A stretch of 64,000 nucleotides of DNA from Bifidobacterium lemurum (GTDB lineage Bacteria; Actinomycetota; Actinomycetes; Actinomycetales; Bifidobacteriaceae). The notes beneath the pieces were generated by a model, which was not told the DNA's origin, ran no database searches, and was given only the letters and a program-made list of their open reading frames with translations. The position numbers and the translations under genes were made by a program. The DNA lies in assembly GCF_014898175.1 (NCBI RefSeq), contig NZ_CP062948.1:930001-994000 (forward strand), written 5' to 3'. Positions 46,047 through 53,727 of this stretch are shown here, in pieces (the stretch's first letter is position 1; every line of letters starts with the position of its first letter).

Positions 46047-46952
46047 TCAGATCTTTTCCTGGCTGCTGGAGATCTTCAGCTGGACGATGGCGATCACGGC
46101 CAGCACGATGAAGAACAGCACGGCGTTCGCGGTCTGGTAGGCGTACTCGCCGCCGGTCAGGCCGCCCTTCCAAATGAGATAGGTCACCGTTTCGGTGGAG
46201 GAGTTCGGACCGCCTTCGGTCAACGCCACGACCTGGTCGAAGGTGTTGAGCGCGTTCTTGAGGCTGATCACCAGATTGATGGTGAAGAAGGGGCCGATCA
46301 GCGGGAAGGTGATCTTCCAGAACTTCTGCCAGGCGTTCACGCCGTCGATCGCGGCGGCCTCGTAGATCTCCTCGTCGATGGTCTGCAGACCGGCGAGGTA
46401 AAGCAGCACCGAATAAGCGACGGACTGCCACACGGCGAGGAACACGATCGGAATCCACGCGAGCTGCTCGTTGGTGAGCAGCGAGCTGGACAGCCACTCG
46501 ATGCCGAGCGCCTTGCCGAGTTCGGGCAGCGGGTTCATGAAGATGTATTTGAACACGTAGCCGATCACCAGCACCGACAGGGTGTAGGGGATGAAGAAGA
46601 TCGCGCGGAAGCCGTTCTTGAACGCGATCTTGCCGTTGAGCGCGACCGCGAGGAACATGGCGATGACGTTCACCAGAATGGTGATCACGATGGCGATCGC
46701 GAAGGTGAACAGGTAGGCGTGACCCACACGGTTGTCCTGGAACAGGGCGAAGTAGTTCTTCAATCCGATGAACTTGAAGTCGCCGTAGCCCTGGGAGTTC
46801 GTGAACGAGTAGAACACGCCCTGCAGGAACGGCACGTACAGGAAGATCGCGAAGATGATCGCCGCGGGCACGGCCATCCAATAGTAGGCGCGGTCGACCT
46901 TGCGGGTGGAGAAGGTGGACACCTTCTTCTTGGCGGATTTGGCGTTGCTCAT
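46047..46952 (-). CDS. ABC sugar importer permease (MalF type), raffinose-type locus
   Basis: A 301-residue permease: basic N-terminus (SAKKKVSTFSTRKVDR), first helix YYWMAVPAAIIFAIFLYVP, EAA loop YEAAAIDGVNAWQKF. Two adjacent ATGs (46955 and 46952) follow GAGGAG; the second has better spacing. It begins about 20 bases after the binding-protein stop. Confidence 0.91.
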   Translation of the reverse strand: MSNAKSAKKKVSTFSTRKVDRAYYWMAVPAAIIFAIFLYVPFLQGVFYSFTNSQGYGDFKFIGLKNYFALFQDNRVGHAYLFTFAIAIVITILVNVIAMFLAVALNGKIAFKNGFRAIFFIPYTLSVLVIGYVFKYIFMNPLPELGKALGIEWLSSSLLTNEQLAWIPIVFLAVWQSVAYSVLLYLAGLQTIDEEIYEAAAIDGVNAWQKFWKITFPLIGPFFTINLVISLKNALNTFDQVVALTEGGPNSSTETVTYLIWKGGLTGGEYAYQTANAVLFFIVLAVIAIVQLKISSSQEKI

Positions 46953-46975
46953 CATGTCTCCTCTTATCTAGTCGC

Positions 46976-48268
46976 TCACTCGAAGGTCCTGGCCTGGACC
47001 TTGTCCCATTCGCTCTGCATCTGGTTCAGGAAGCGGTCGGTGTCGCCGCTGGTCACCATCGTCTGCAGGTAGCCGCCGATGTTGATGGACGAGGGGATGT
47101 AATGGTCGCAGAAGTCGGCCAGACGGTTCTCCTCGAAGAAGGAACGCACGGTCTCCAGCGCCTCGTTGCCGAAGTAGGTCTCTTTAAGCGGGGTGATGGC
47201 GGATTGCGCGTCGGCGTAGGCGTTGAGCTGCTCCTCCTGCATAAGGAATTCGACGAGCTTCATCGCCTCCTCGGGATACTTGGTGTCGGCGCCGATGGTG
47301 AGCATCACGTCGTCGCCCGCGGTGAGGATCTGCTCGTCCGGATCGTCGGTGGCGGGCAGCTGCGCGAAGCCCAGTTCGATGTCGGGGTTGATGAGCAGGA
47401 TCTGCGGGATGGCGTAGGTGCCGAGCGGGATGATCGCGGCCTCGCCGTTGGCGAAGTTCTGCGTGCCCTGCTGGTAGGTGACGCCCGTGTCCGCGGTGGA
47501 GTAGGTGAACAGTTCGGCTTCCTTCTCCACGGCCTCCGTCCAAATCTCCTGGAAGGTGGTCTCTCCGGTTTTCAGGCCCGTGTACTCGCTTTCGGGAACC
47601 AGCGTGCCGGCCAGCGAGGCGAGCGGCGCCTGCGTGGTCCACGCGTCGGCGACCGTGCCCTGCAGCGGATTGATGCCGGCCTCCTGGAAGGTCTCCAGCA
47701 TGGCGGTGAACTCGCTCCACGTGGTCGGCGGGTTCTCGGGATCGAGCCCCACCTCGCGCCACAGCGCCTTGTTGTAGATGTATCCGGAGGCGTTGCCGGC
47801 GAACGGCAGGCCGTACAGACGCTTCTTGGACTGGTCGGTGGTCTGCACGAGGTTCTTGGCGATCTCGACCATGCCGGGGTTGAGGTCGTCGACGATCTCC
47901 TCGTCGGTGAAGTCATAGAACACGCCGGAGGCGGCGAAGTAGCCGAAGCTGATGTCGCCGTTGAAGGTGATCACGTCCGGGATGCGGTTCTTGACGAAGC
48001 GGGTGCGCAGGTCGGTCTGCGCGTTGGCGGAGTTGTTGATGGTGACTTTGATGGTCGGGTTTTCCGCCTCGAACTCCTCGATCATCGTTTTGAACTGGTC
48101 GGCGGCCTCGGACTTGAACTGGAAGAAATCCAGCGTCACCGTGCCCGCGGTGCTCGAACCACACCCGGCCAGGCCGACGCCCACGGCGACGGTGCAGGCC
48201 ACGGCCGCGGTGGTGCGCAGCGCGGCATGCAGCCGGCGGCTCTTGCGAGTGGGGGAATCGTCTTTCAT
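46976..48268 (-). CDS. Substrate-binding lipoprotein, raffinose-type locus
   Basis: A 430-residue binding lipoprotein. An extended basic N-terminus ([17 protein letters not shown]) leads a signal peptide ending in lipobox LAGC. The mature part, starting [22 protein letters not shown] and with [19 protein letters not shown], resembles bifidobacterial binding proteins for raffinose-family and isomalto-oligosaccharides. AAAGGAG precedes the ATG. It leads the importer operon and diverges from the ROK regulator. Confidence 0.89.
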   Translation of the reverse strand: MKDDSPTRKSRRLHAALRTTAAVACTVAVGVGLAGCGSSTAGTVTLDFFQFKSEAADQFKTMIEEFEAENPTIKVTINNSANAQTDLRTRFVKNRIPDVITFNGDISFGYFAASGVFYDFTDEEIVDDLNPGMVEIAKNLVQTTDQSKKRLYGLPFAGNASGYIYNKALWREVGLDPENPPTTWSEFTAMLETFQEAGINPLQGTVADAWTTQAPLASLAGTLVPESEYTGLKTGETTFQEIWTEAVEKEAELFTYSTADTGVTYQQGTQNFANGEAAIIPLGTYAIPQILLINPDIELGFAQLPATDDPDEQILTAGDDVMLTIGADTKYPEEAMKLVEFLMQEEQLNAYADAQSAITPLKETYFGNEALETVRSFFEENRLADFCDHYIPSSINIGGYLQTMVTSGDTDRFLNQMQSEWDKVQARTFE

Positions 48269-48386
48269 TCGTTGACTCCTTTGTTCCTATCCTTCGCTTC
48301 CGAACGCCGCGGCTTCAATGCCGCAGGAGGAAGTTCACTCCACGATAACGATTCGCGGTTTTCATTCCCAGCGCTTGCGCGCCCCG

Positions 48387-48416
48387 TTGCGCCGACAACT
48401 AAAACCGCTGTATTTT
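48387..48416 (+). promoter_or_regulatory. Possible promoter of the ROK regulator gene
   Basis: -35 TTGCGC (48387-48392), 18-base spacer, -10 TATTTT (48411-48416). The spacing and T-rich -10 make it a modest candidate only. Confidence 0.35.
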
Positions 48417-48453
48417 TATACAGAAGGAAACAAAAAGTCATCGAAAGGGCGCC

Positions 48454-49662
48454 ATGGCCGACGAAAACGCGATTCCGCAATGGTTTTCCGGTTCCGAACA
48501 TACGCATAAGGTGGCGGCCACCATCGCGAAATACGGCCCCATCGCCCGCACGACGCTCGCCCAGATGCTGGGATTGTCGCAGGGCGCCCTGTCTCGCATC
48601 ACCAGCGATCTCATCTACGCCGGCGTGATCGAGGAACTGCCCGCCACCGCCGGCGGCCCCAAAGGCCGGCTACCGGAGGGATTCATGCCGAAGGAAAGCA
48701 CGGACCGACGCGGACGCCCGCAGACTTTGCTGGCTTTGTGCGCGAACGCCCGCACCTTCGTGGGGTTGAAGGTGCACGGGCATTACGCCGTGGCCGCGGC
48801 GGTCAACGCGCATGGCGAGGTGGTGTCGGGACGCCATGAGGAACCGTTCGAGAACCAGTCGCCGGCCTGTGTGACCGAGACGATCGCCAAACTGGTCGCC
48901 GGATGCGCCGCCGATGTCGTCGCGGCCGGACTCCCCTCGCCGCTGGCGGTGGGCGTCGCGGTCGGCGGCCATGTGCGGGAGGATTCGGTGGTGACTTTCG
49001 CGCCGTTCCTGCATTGGACCGAGGATATCGACCTCGGAGCGATGGTCCATGCCGCCACCGGACTGCCATGCGGGGTGTTCAACGACATCGATTCGCTGCT
49101 GGTGGATGCCTGCTGGTTCGGGCCCGGCGTGGGCTACGAGATGTTCGCCGTGGTGACCGTGGGCGTGGGCGTGGGATATTCGCTGGCCGTGCGTGGCGAG
49201 CCGGTCCGGTATCCCGATAAAAGCTACGGGCTGGTCGGGCATATCCTCGTGGATCCCGAGGGCCCCCGCTGCATCTCCGGACATGTGGGATGCTCGCAGT
49301 GCCTGACCGATGATTCCATCGCGGAACAGTATTCGACGATTATCGGACGGGCCGCCACATTCGAGGATTTCGCCGATGATGTGCGTCGCGGCGTGCCGCA
49401 GGCCTCGCAACTGCTCAACCGCACCTGCTTCCGCTTGGGCACGCTGATCGCCACCGTGGCGAATGTGGCGATGCCGGGCATGATAATGGTCGCCGGGGAA
49501 TCGGCGTTCCTCGCCACGATCGGCGTCGACTCGATTCGAGACGGCATCAGCCGGCATCGTCACAATCAGGCGGCACCGGTGAAATTCGTCATCGCCGACC
49601 ATGACTGGCAGCTGTGGGCCAAAGCCGCCGCCAGCCGCGTCATCGTCACCTATATCGGCTGA
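48454..49662 (+). CDS. ROK-family transcriptional regulator
   Basis: A 402-residue regulator: N-terminal winged helix (ARTTLAQMLGLSQGALSRITSDLI) joined to a ROK sugar-kinase-like domain. The ROK zinc site is partly visible as CISGHVGCSQCLTDDSI, and VGVAVGGHVREDSVV and FNDIDSLLVDACWFG match the ROK fold. The usual kinase catalytic Asp position reads FNDIDS, typical of ROK proteins, but the DNA-binding domain marks it as a regulator. It diverges from the importer operon and lies beside a convergent alpha-galactosidase, so it probably responds to alpha-galactosides. Confidence 0.92.
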   Translation: MADENAIPQWFSGSEHTHKVAATIAKYGPIARTTLAQMLGLSQGALSRITSDLIYAGVIEELPATAGGPKGRLPEGFMPKESTDRRGRPQTLLALCANARTFVGLKVHGHYAVAAAVNAHGEVVSGRHEEPFENQSPACVTETIAKLVAGCAADVVAAGLPSPLAVGVAVGGHVREDSVVTFAPFLHWTEDIDLGAMVHAATGLPCGVFNDIDSLLVDACWFGPGVGYEMFAVVTVGVGVGYSLAVRGEPVRYPDKSYGLVGHILVDPEGPRCISGHVGCSQCLTDDSIAEQYSTIIGRAATFEDFADDVRRGVPQASQLLNRTCFRLGTLIATVANVAMPGMIMVAGESAFLATIGVDSIRDGISRHRHNQAAPVKFVIADHDWQLWAKAAASRVIVTYIG

Positions 49663-49951
49663 GATCCTTGCGCCTCGGCTGCGCCCTCCGCTCAGGATAG
49701 GAGCATCGGAGGAGCGAGGCGTAAGATCCTTCGACTCCGCCCTACGGGCTCCGCTCAGGATGACGACGAAAAGAAAATGCATCTTCTTTTGTCATTCTGA
49801 GCGAAGCGTAGCGGAGTCGAAGAATCTCCACCTGTGCCCGCCGCGACGAGCGCAGGCCGTGCCTTGCTCCTTAATGACTTGAATAAGGACGGCCTGCTGA
49901 ACCGTCAAACGGAGAGTCCAGTGGACTCTCCGTAGGTGAAGGGAGCGGCTT
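49663..49951. repeat. Repeat-rich intergenic region after the ROK gene
   Basis: Contains three arms of the GATCC-TTCGACT/GGATGAC repeat (49661-49700, 49728-49763, inverted 49791-49832), a copy of the alpha-galactosidase 3' end (49839-49897), and a perfect 11-bp palindrome ACGGAGAGTCC-AGT-GGACTCTCCGT (49909-49933). No gene is seen. Confidence 0.75.
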
Positions 49952-49976
49952 CGCCGCGACGGGCGCAGGCCGTACC

Positions 49977-52250
49977 TCACTCCTTAATGACTTGAATAAG
50001 GACGGCCTGCGCCGGATGAAGCGCCGGCGGCCTGATGCCGTAGGTGCTCAGAATCTGGCCGGACAGCACCACGCCGTTATCGTTCCACCAGCCGAGTTCG
50101 CTCTGGCCACAGTGGATTTCAGATTCCCCTGACTTGACCGGCCTCATCGGCAGCACACGGTATGTCGCCCGCGGGTCGAGCCCCGGCAGATGCACGGGCG
50201 CGGCGGGATAGGTCTGGCTGGTGGTCAGCTGCGTGAACCGGTAGACAGCGGCCGAACGGTCGGGCTTGACCATGCCGTCGAGACGGACCGACTGGTCGGC
50301 GGAATCGGCGTGCACGCAATCGCCTTGCGCGAACCAATAGCGACGCTTCTTGAACGCCTCCACCCACTTGCCCAGCAGATCAATCGCCTCCTGCGGCTCC
50401 TTGTTGAGGTTCCATTCGATGCCCATATGACCGAAGAACGCCATCGCCATACGCATCTCCTGGCTGGTGGCGCGCTTGGTGGAGTGCGCGGGGCTGGCGC
50501 CCACATGCTCGCCCATCATCATCGGCGGCACCAGCAGCGAGGTGTAGCGCTGGATGTCGGCGCGTTCGACCGGATCCACACAGTCGGACACCCAAATGCG
50601 GCTGGCGTATTCCAGAATGCCGAGGTCCACGCGGCCTCCGCCGGAGGAGCAGCTTTCGATCTCCAGTCCGGGGTGGCGCTGGATCAATTCGCGGAAGATC
50701 GCATACACCGCTTCGGTCTGACGGTGCACGGCCGGACGGCACGTGCGGCGGGAGACGGCTTCGGTGACGAGCTTGTTGTGGTCCCACTTGATGTAGTCGA
50801 TGCCCAACTCGCCCACCAGCTGGTCCATGCAGCCGAGAATATAGTCGAACGCGTCCGGATTGGTCAGGTCGAGCACCTGCTGGTCGCGCCCCTGCAAGGG
50901 CAGGCGGCCTGCGGTGGGCGCGAGCACCCAGTCGGGATGGGCGCGCGCCACATCGGAATCGGGGTTGACCATTTCGGGCTCGAACCACAGGCCGAACTCC
51001 ATTCCCTTGCCGTGCACGTAGTCGGCGAGCGCCTTGAGCGACTTGTCGCCGTCCGGCCAGACTTCGGGCGAGATCTGCCAGTCGCCGAGGCCGGAGGTGT
51101 CGTCGCGGCGGGATCCGAACCAGCCGTCGTCAACCACGAAGCGTTCCACGCCGGATTCGACGGCCTTGTCGGCGAGCGCCGTCAGGGTGTCGAAGTCATG
51201 GTCGAAGTAGACGGCCTCCCACGTGTTGAGGATGACCGGGCGCGGCTTGGAGACGAGGCGTGGGTGGCGGGAACGCACATAGTCGTGGAATCGGGCGGAG
51301 ACTTCGTTGAGGCCGTCGCCGTAGGATCCGTAAACCCACGGGGTGGTGTAGGCGTCGTCCGCCCCGGACAGGACGATTTCGCCGCCGAACAGCAGTTCGC
51401 CGCCGCCGATCACGCCCTGCGTGTAGGGCAGGCGTTCGGCGGAGAGCACGGAGTTGCCGCTCCATCCCACATGCACGGAGTAGACCTCGCCGTGTTCGAA
51501 GCCGAAGCCGGGCACGCCGACGCTGAGCAGCAGGCTGGCGTCGAAGTCGGGACGGCCCGCGAGCGCGGATTTGGCGAAGCGGCCGATGGTGAGCTGTTGA
51601 CGCTGCGGGGAACGTTCGCGCAGATGGTGGCCTGTGGTGGTGAGAATCTCGCTCATCTGCGCGGGCAGCGGGAAGCCGAGTTCCACATGGCCGACTTCCA
51701 GCGGCGCGGCTTCGGCGGCGATGTTGCGCACGACGGCCCGCTGGCGGATCAGTCCGCCGGGCAGGAGTTCCATATGCCATGTGATTTCGACGCCCTGCTC
51801 GTCGTCGCGGGCGATGACGCTTACGCCGGGAACGGGCTGCGCCGCGGCGACGGGGCTGCCGTCGGCGGCGAATTCCCAGGGCGCGTCCAGCGTGCCCATA
51901 TCGTCGGCCACGGCGATGTCGGTAACGGTGAATTTGCAGAACAGCTCCACTCCGCCGCGGCGCAGCACCAGACGAGGCTCTCCGATCCAGGATTCCGCCT
52001 GCGTGGGCAGGATGGAGGGCCAGGCGGTGTCGTCGAGCGCTCCTGACACGCGTTGCGGTTTGAGCGCGTCATACAGCGCGAGCGCGGTTTCGGGATCGGC
52101 GAGGGGCCGTCCCCAGTGGACGAGACGCGGAAGTTCGTCGCCCGGTGCCACCAACGCGAACGCGACATCGGCGTCCGCCTGTTCGACGTAGAGCGCGGTG
52201 AGAGCGGTGCCGTTGGCCGAAGTGCCTTGGATTCGTTCGATGTGCGACAT
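49977..52250 (-). CDS. Alpha-galactosidase (GH36)
   Basis: A cytoplasmic alpha-galactosidase of 757 residues that releases galactose from melibiose, raffinose and stachyose. The N-terminal beta-sandwich is followed by a barrel with VDDGWFGSRRDD and FGLWFEPEMVNPDSD, nucleophile Asp490 in DYIKWDHNK and acid/base Asp556 in WVSDCVDPVERADIQR; SCSSGGGRVDLGIL lies between. Length fits GH36 subgroup I. No signal peptide. It faces the ROK regulator gene. The last 34 bases of the gene and 25 bases beyond it are duplicated 113 bases downstream (49839-49897). Confidence 0.95.
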   Translation of the reverse strand: MSHIERIQGTSANGTALTALYVEQADADVAFALVAPGDELPRLVHWGRPLADPETALALYDALKPQRVSGALDDTAWPSILPTQAESWIGEPRLVLRRGGVELFCKFTVTDIAVADDMGTLDAPWEFAADGSPVAAAQPVPGVSVIARDDEQGVEITWHMELLPGGLIRQRAVVRNIAAEAAPLEVGHVELGFPLPAQMSEILTTTGHHLRERSPQRQQLTIGRFAKSALAGRPDFDASLLLSVGVPGFGFEHGEVYSVHVGWSGNSVLSAERLPYTQGVIGGGELLFGGEIVLSGADDAYTTPWVYGSYGDGLNEVSARFHDYVRSRHPRLVSKPRPVILNTWEAVYFDHDFDTLTALADKAVESGVERFVVDDGWFGSRRDDTSGLGDWQISPEVWPDGDKSLKALADYVHGKGMEFGLWFEPEMVNPDSDVARAHPDWVLAPTAGRLPLQGRDQQVLDLTNPDAFDYILGCMDQLVGELGIDYIKWDHNKLVTEAVSRRTCRPAVHRQTEAVYAIFRELIQRHPGLEIESCSSGGGRVDLGILEYASRIWVSDCVDPVERADIQRYTSLLVPPMMMGEHVGASPAHSTKRATSQEMRMAMAFFGHMGIEWNLNKEPQEAIDLLGKWVEAFKKRRYWFAQGDCVHADSADQSVRLDGMVKPDRSAAVYRFTQLTTSQTYPAAPVHLPGLDPRATYRVLPMRPVKSGESEIHCGQSELGWWNDNGVVLSGQILSTYGIRPPALHPAQAVLIQVIKE

Positions 52251-52403
52251 TGCATACCTCTTGTTGATATGGTTGGCTGACTGGTTCCGATGGTACGTGA
52301 GTCGGGATTAGTTGCCTTGACGCGGAGTGTTCGCCCAAGCTGGAAAGTAATCCGCCCTTTCGCCGCCACTGCGCCATTGTCAGTCCGTGCGGCACGTGCC
52401 GCG

Positions 52404-52526
52404 CCTTTGACATCCCGAACGCAGCGTGCCTCACCTTTCGTCATCCCAAACGCAACATGACGCACCTTTTGATATTCCGAACGCAGCATGCCTTGCCTTT
52501 CGTCACCCTGCGCGCAGGCAGCAGGC
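52404..52526. repeat. Four tandem 30-31-bp imperfect repeats
   Basis: Units start with CCTTT at 52404, 52434, 52465 and 52496. The shared pattern is CCTTT-CGTCATCCC-AAACGCA-GCATGCC with scattered changes. They contain the CATCCCGAACGCA arm of the dispersed repeat. They lie between the alpha-galactosidase promoter region and the tadA 3' end. Confidence 0.75.
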
Positions 52527-52546
52527 CGGAGTCGAGAGATCTGCGG

Positions 52547-53230
52547 CTACCGGCGCGCGGCGAAGAAGTCGGTGAGCAGCGCGGCGCAATCCTGCTCGTT
52601 CACGCCTCCCACGACCTGTGGGACATGACCGACGTGCGGATCGCGCGGGATGTCCCATACGGAACCGCAGGCCCCCAGCTTGGCATCCCATGCGCCGAAT
52701 ATGATGCGGCCGATATGGGTTTGCAGACACGCTCCCGCGCACATGGGGCAGGGTTCCAGCGTGACGACCAGCGTGCAGTCGGCGAGGTTCCAGGCGGTGA
52801 GATCCCTCGACTTCGCTTCGCTTCGCTCGGGATGACGAGGGGAGGGAAGCTGGGAGACCTCGGGATGAGGGGAGGCGGGTTGGGAGTCTTCGGGACGACG
52901 GGAGGGGGGAGACTCAGCACCGGGATGAGGGGAGGAAGAGAGCTGAGAGGAGGCGGGCTGGGCGGCACCGGGATGACGGGAGGCGGGGGGCTGAGATGCC
53001 TCGGGATAAGGGGAGGCGGCGTCTTGGGATGAGCGGGACTGGGCGGCTTCGCGCATGGCGAGGATTTCGGCGTGGGCGAGCGGATCGCCCTGTGCTTCGC
53101 GGGTGTTGTAGCCACGGCCGATGATCCGGCCGTCGGAGTCAAGCACCACCGCGCCGACGGGCACGTCGCCGGACCGGGCGGCCTGTCGGGCGAGGTCCAA
53201 AGCCTGTCTCATGGCGTCCTGTGGGGTCAT
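52547..53230 (-). CDS. tadA: tRNA-specific adenosine deaminase with in-frame repeat insertion
   Basis: A 227-residue zinc deaminase that converts the wobble adenosine of tRNA-Arg(ACG) to inosine; normally essential. Zinc and catalytic residues are present: His53 and Glu55 in LAHAEILAMREA, Cys161 and Cys164 in TLEPCPMCAGAC. In E. coli TadA the catalytic Glu and first Cys are 28 residues apart; here it is 106. The extra 78 residues (roughly 62-140) are a Pro/Ser-rich tract made of about six 30-33-base repeats plus one arm of the dispersed repeat (RHPERSEAKSRDL). The frame is kept. A TACACT box 7 bases before the ATG suggests a leaderless transcript. Confidence 0.9.
   Translation of the reverse strand: MTPQDAMRQALDLARQAARSGDVPVGAVVLDSDGRIIGRGYNTREAQGDPLAHAEILAMREAAQSRSSQDAASPYPEASQPPASRHPGAAQPASSQLSSSPHPGAESPPSRRPEDSQPASPHPEVSQLPSPRHPERSEAKSRDLTAWNLADCTLVVTLEPCPMCAGACLQTHIGRIIFGAWDAKLGACGSVWDIPRDPHVGHVPQVVGGVNEQDCAALLTDFFAARR
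52799..53040. repeat. Minisatellite-like insertion inside tadA
   Basis: It starts with a full arm GATCCCTCGACTTCGCTTCG... ending CTCGGGATGACG (52799-52838), followed by about six units built on CTCGGGATGA-GGGGAGGCGGG. Unit length is near 30-33 bases, preserving the reading frame. Confidence 0.8.
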
Positions 53231-53411
53231 AGTGTTTAGTGTAGCGGCGCACGGACGCATCCCAGACATGCCCGCGTGCGACCCTCTCCAGAGGCCGAAA
53301 CGAACATCCATCCTCGGCTTTTGGCGGAATATGGCCAATCCCAATCAATCCGATCGAACATGACGTGTGCGGCTCCTGTGAGGAAGAGTCGCACGGGACG
53401 GACAGGAGGCT

Positions 53412-53638
53412 CACTCCGTGCGAACCCGTCCCACGAAACAAAAGCCCACGGCCGACAGAGGCGGACCTACTCCACACGAACCCACCCCGGAAACGGACGC
53501 CACGGCCGACAGAGACGGAATCGCTCCGCGCGAATCCAGCCCACACAAAACGGATGCCCACGACAGACAGAGACGGACCTACTCCACACGAACCCAGCCC
53601 ACACAAAACAGACGCCCACGGCCGACAGAGACGGACAC
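53412..53638. repeat. Four tandem 54-58-bp repeats upstream of the antiporter gene
   Basis: Units begin near 53412, 53469, 53523 and 53581. The shared pattern is ACTCC-ACACGAACCCAGCCC-ACACAAAAC-GACGCCCACG-GCCGACAGAGACGGA. The tract is open in the antiporter's frame but reads as low-complexity sequence and precedes the promoter. Confidence 0.85.
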
Positions 53639-53685
53639 CTGTCCCACATGCCACTACCTCAGCGGCGAGCGTAACGTGGATTTTC

Positions 53686-53691
53686 TATAAT
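53686..53691 (+). promoter_or_regulatory. -10 box of the antiporter gene
   Basis: A consensus TATAAT 36 bases before the ATG at 53728. No good -35 box lies at the usual distance. It places transcription start after the tandem repeats, so these are not coding. Confidence 0.5.
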
Positions 53692-53727
53692 CGAACAATC
53701 GCCATCCAACACCCCGAGAAGGAACCC

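Noticed and set aside
52404..53638. CRISPR array
   Set aside because: The repeats are contiguous and imperfect, without unique spacers, and no cas genes are present.
53365..53727. 121-codon N-terminal extension of the antiporter
   Set aside because: Tandem-repeat sequence upstream of a TATAAT box; a ribosome site supports the ATG at 53728 instead.
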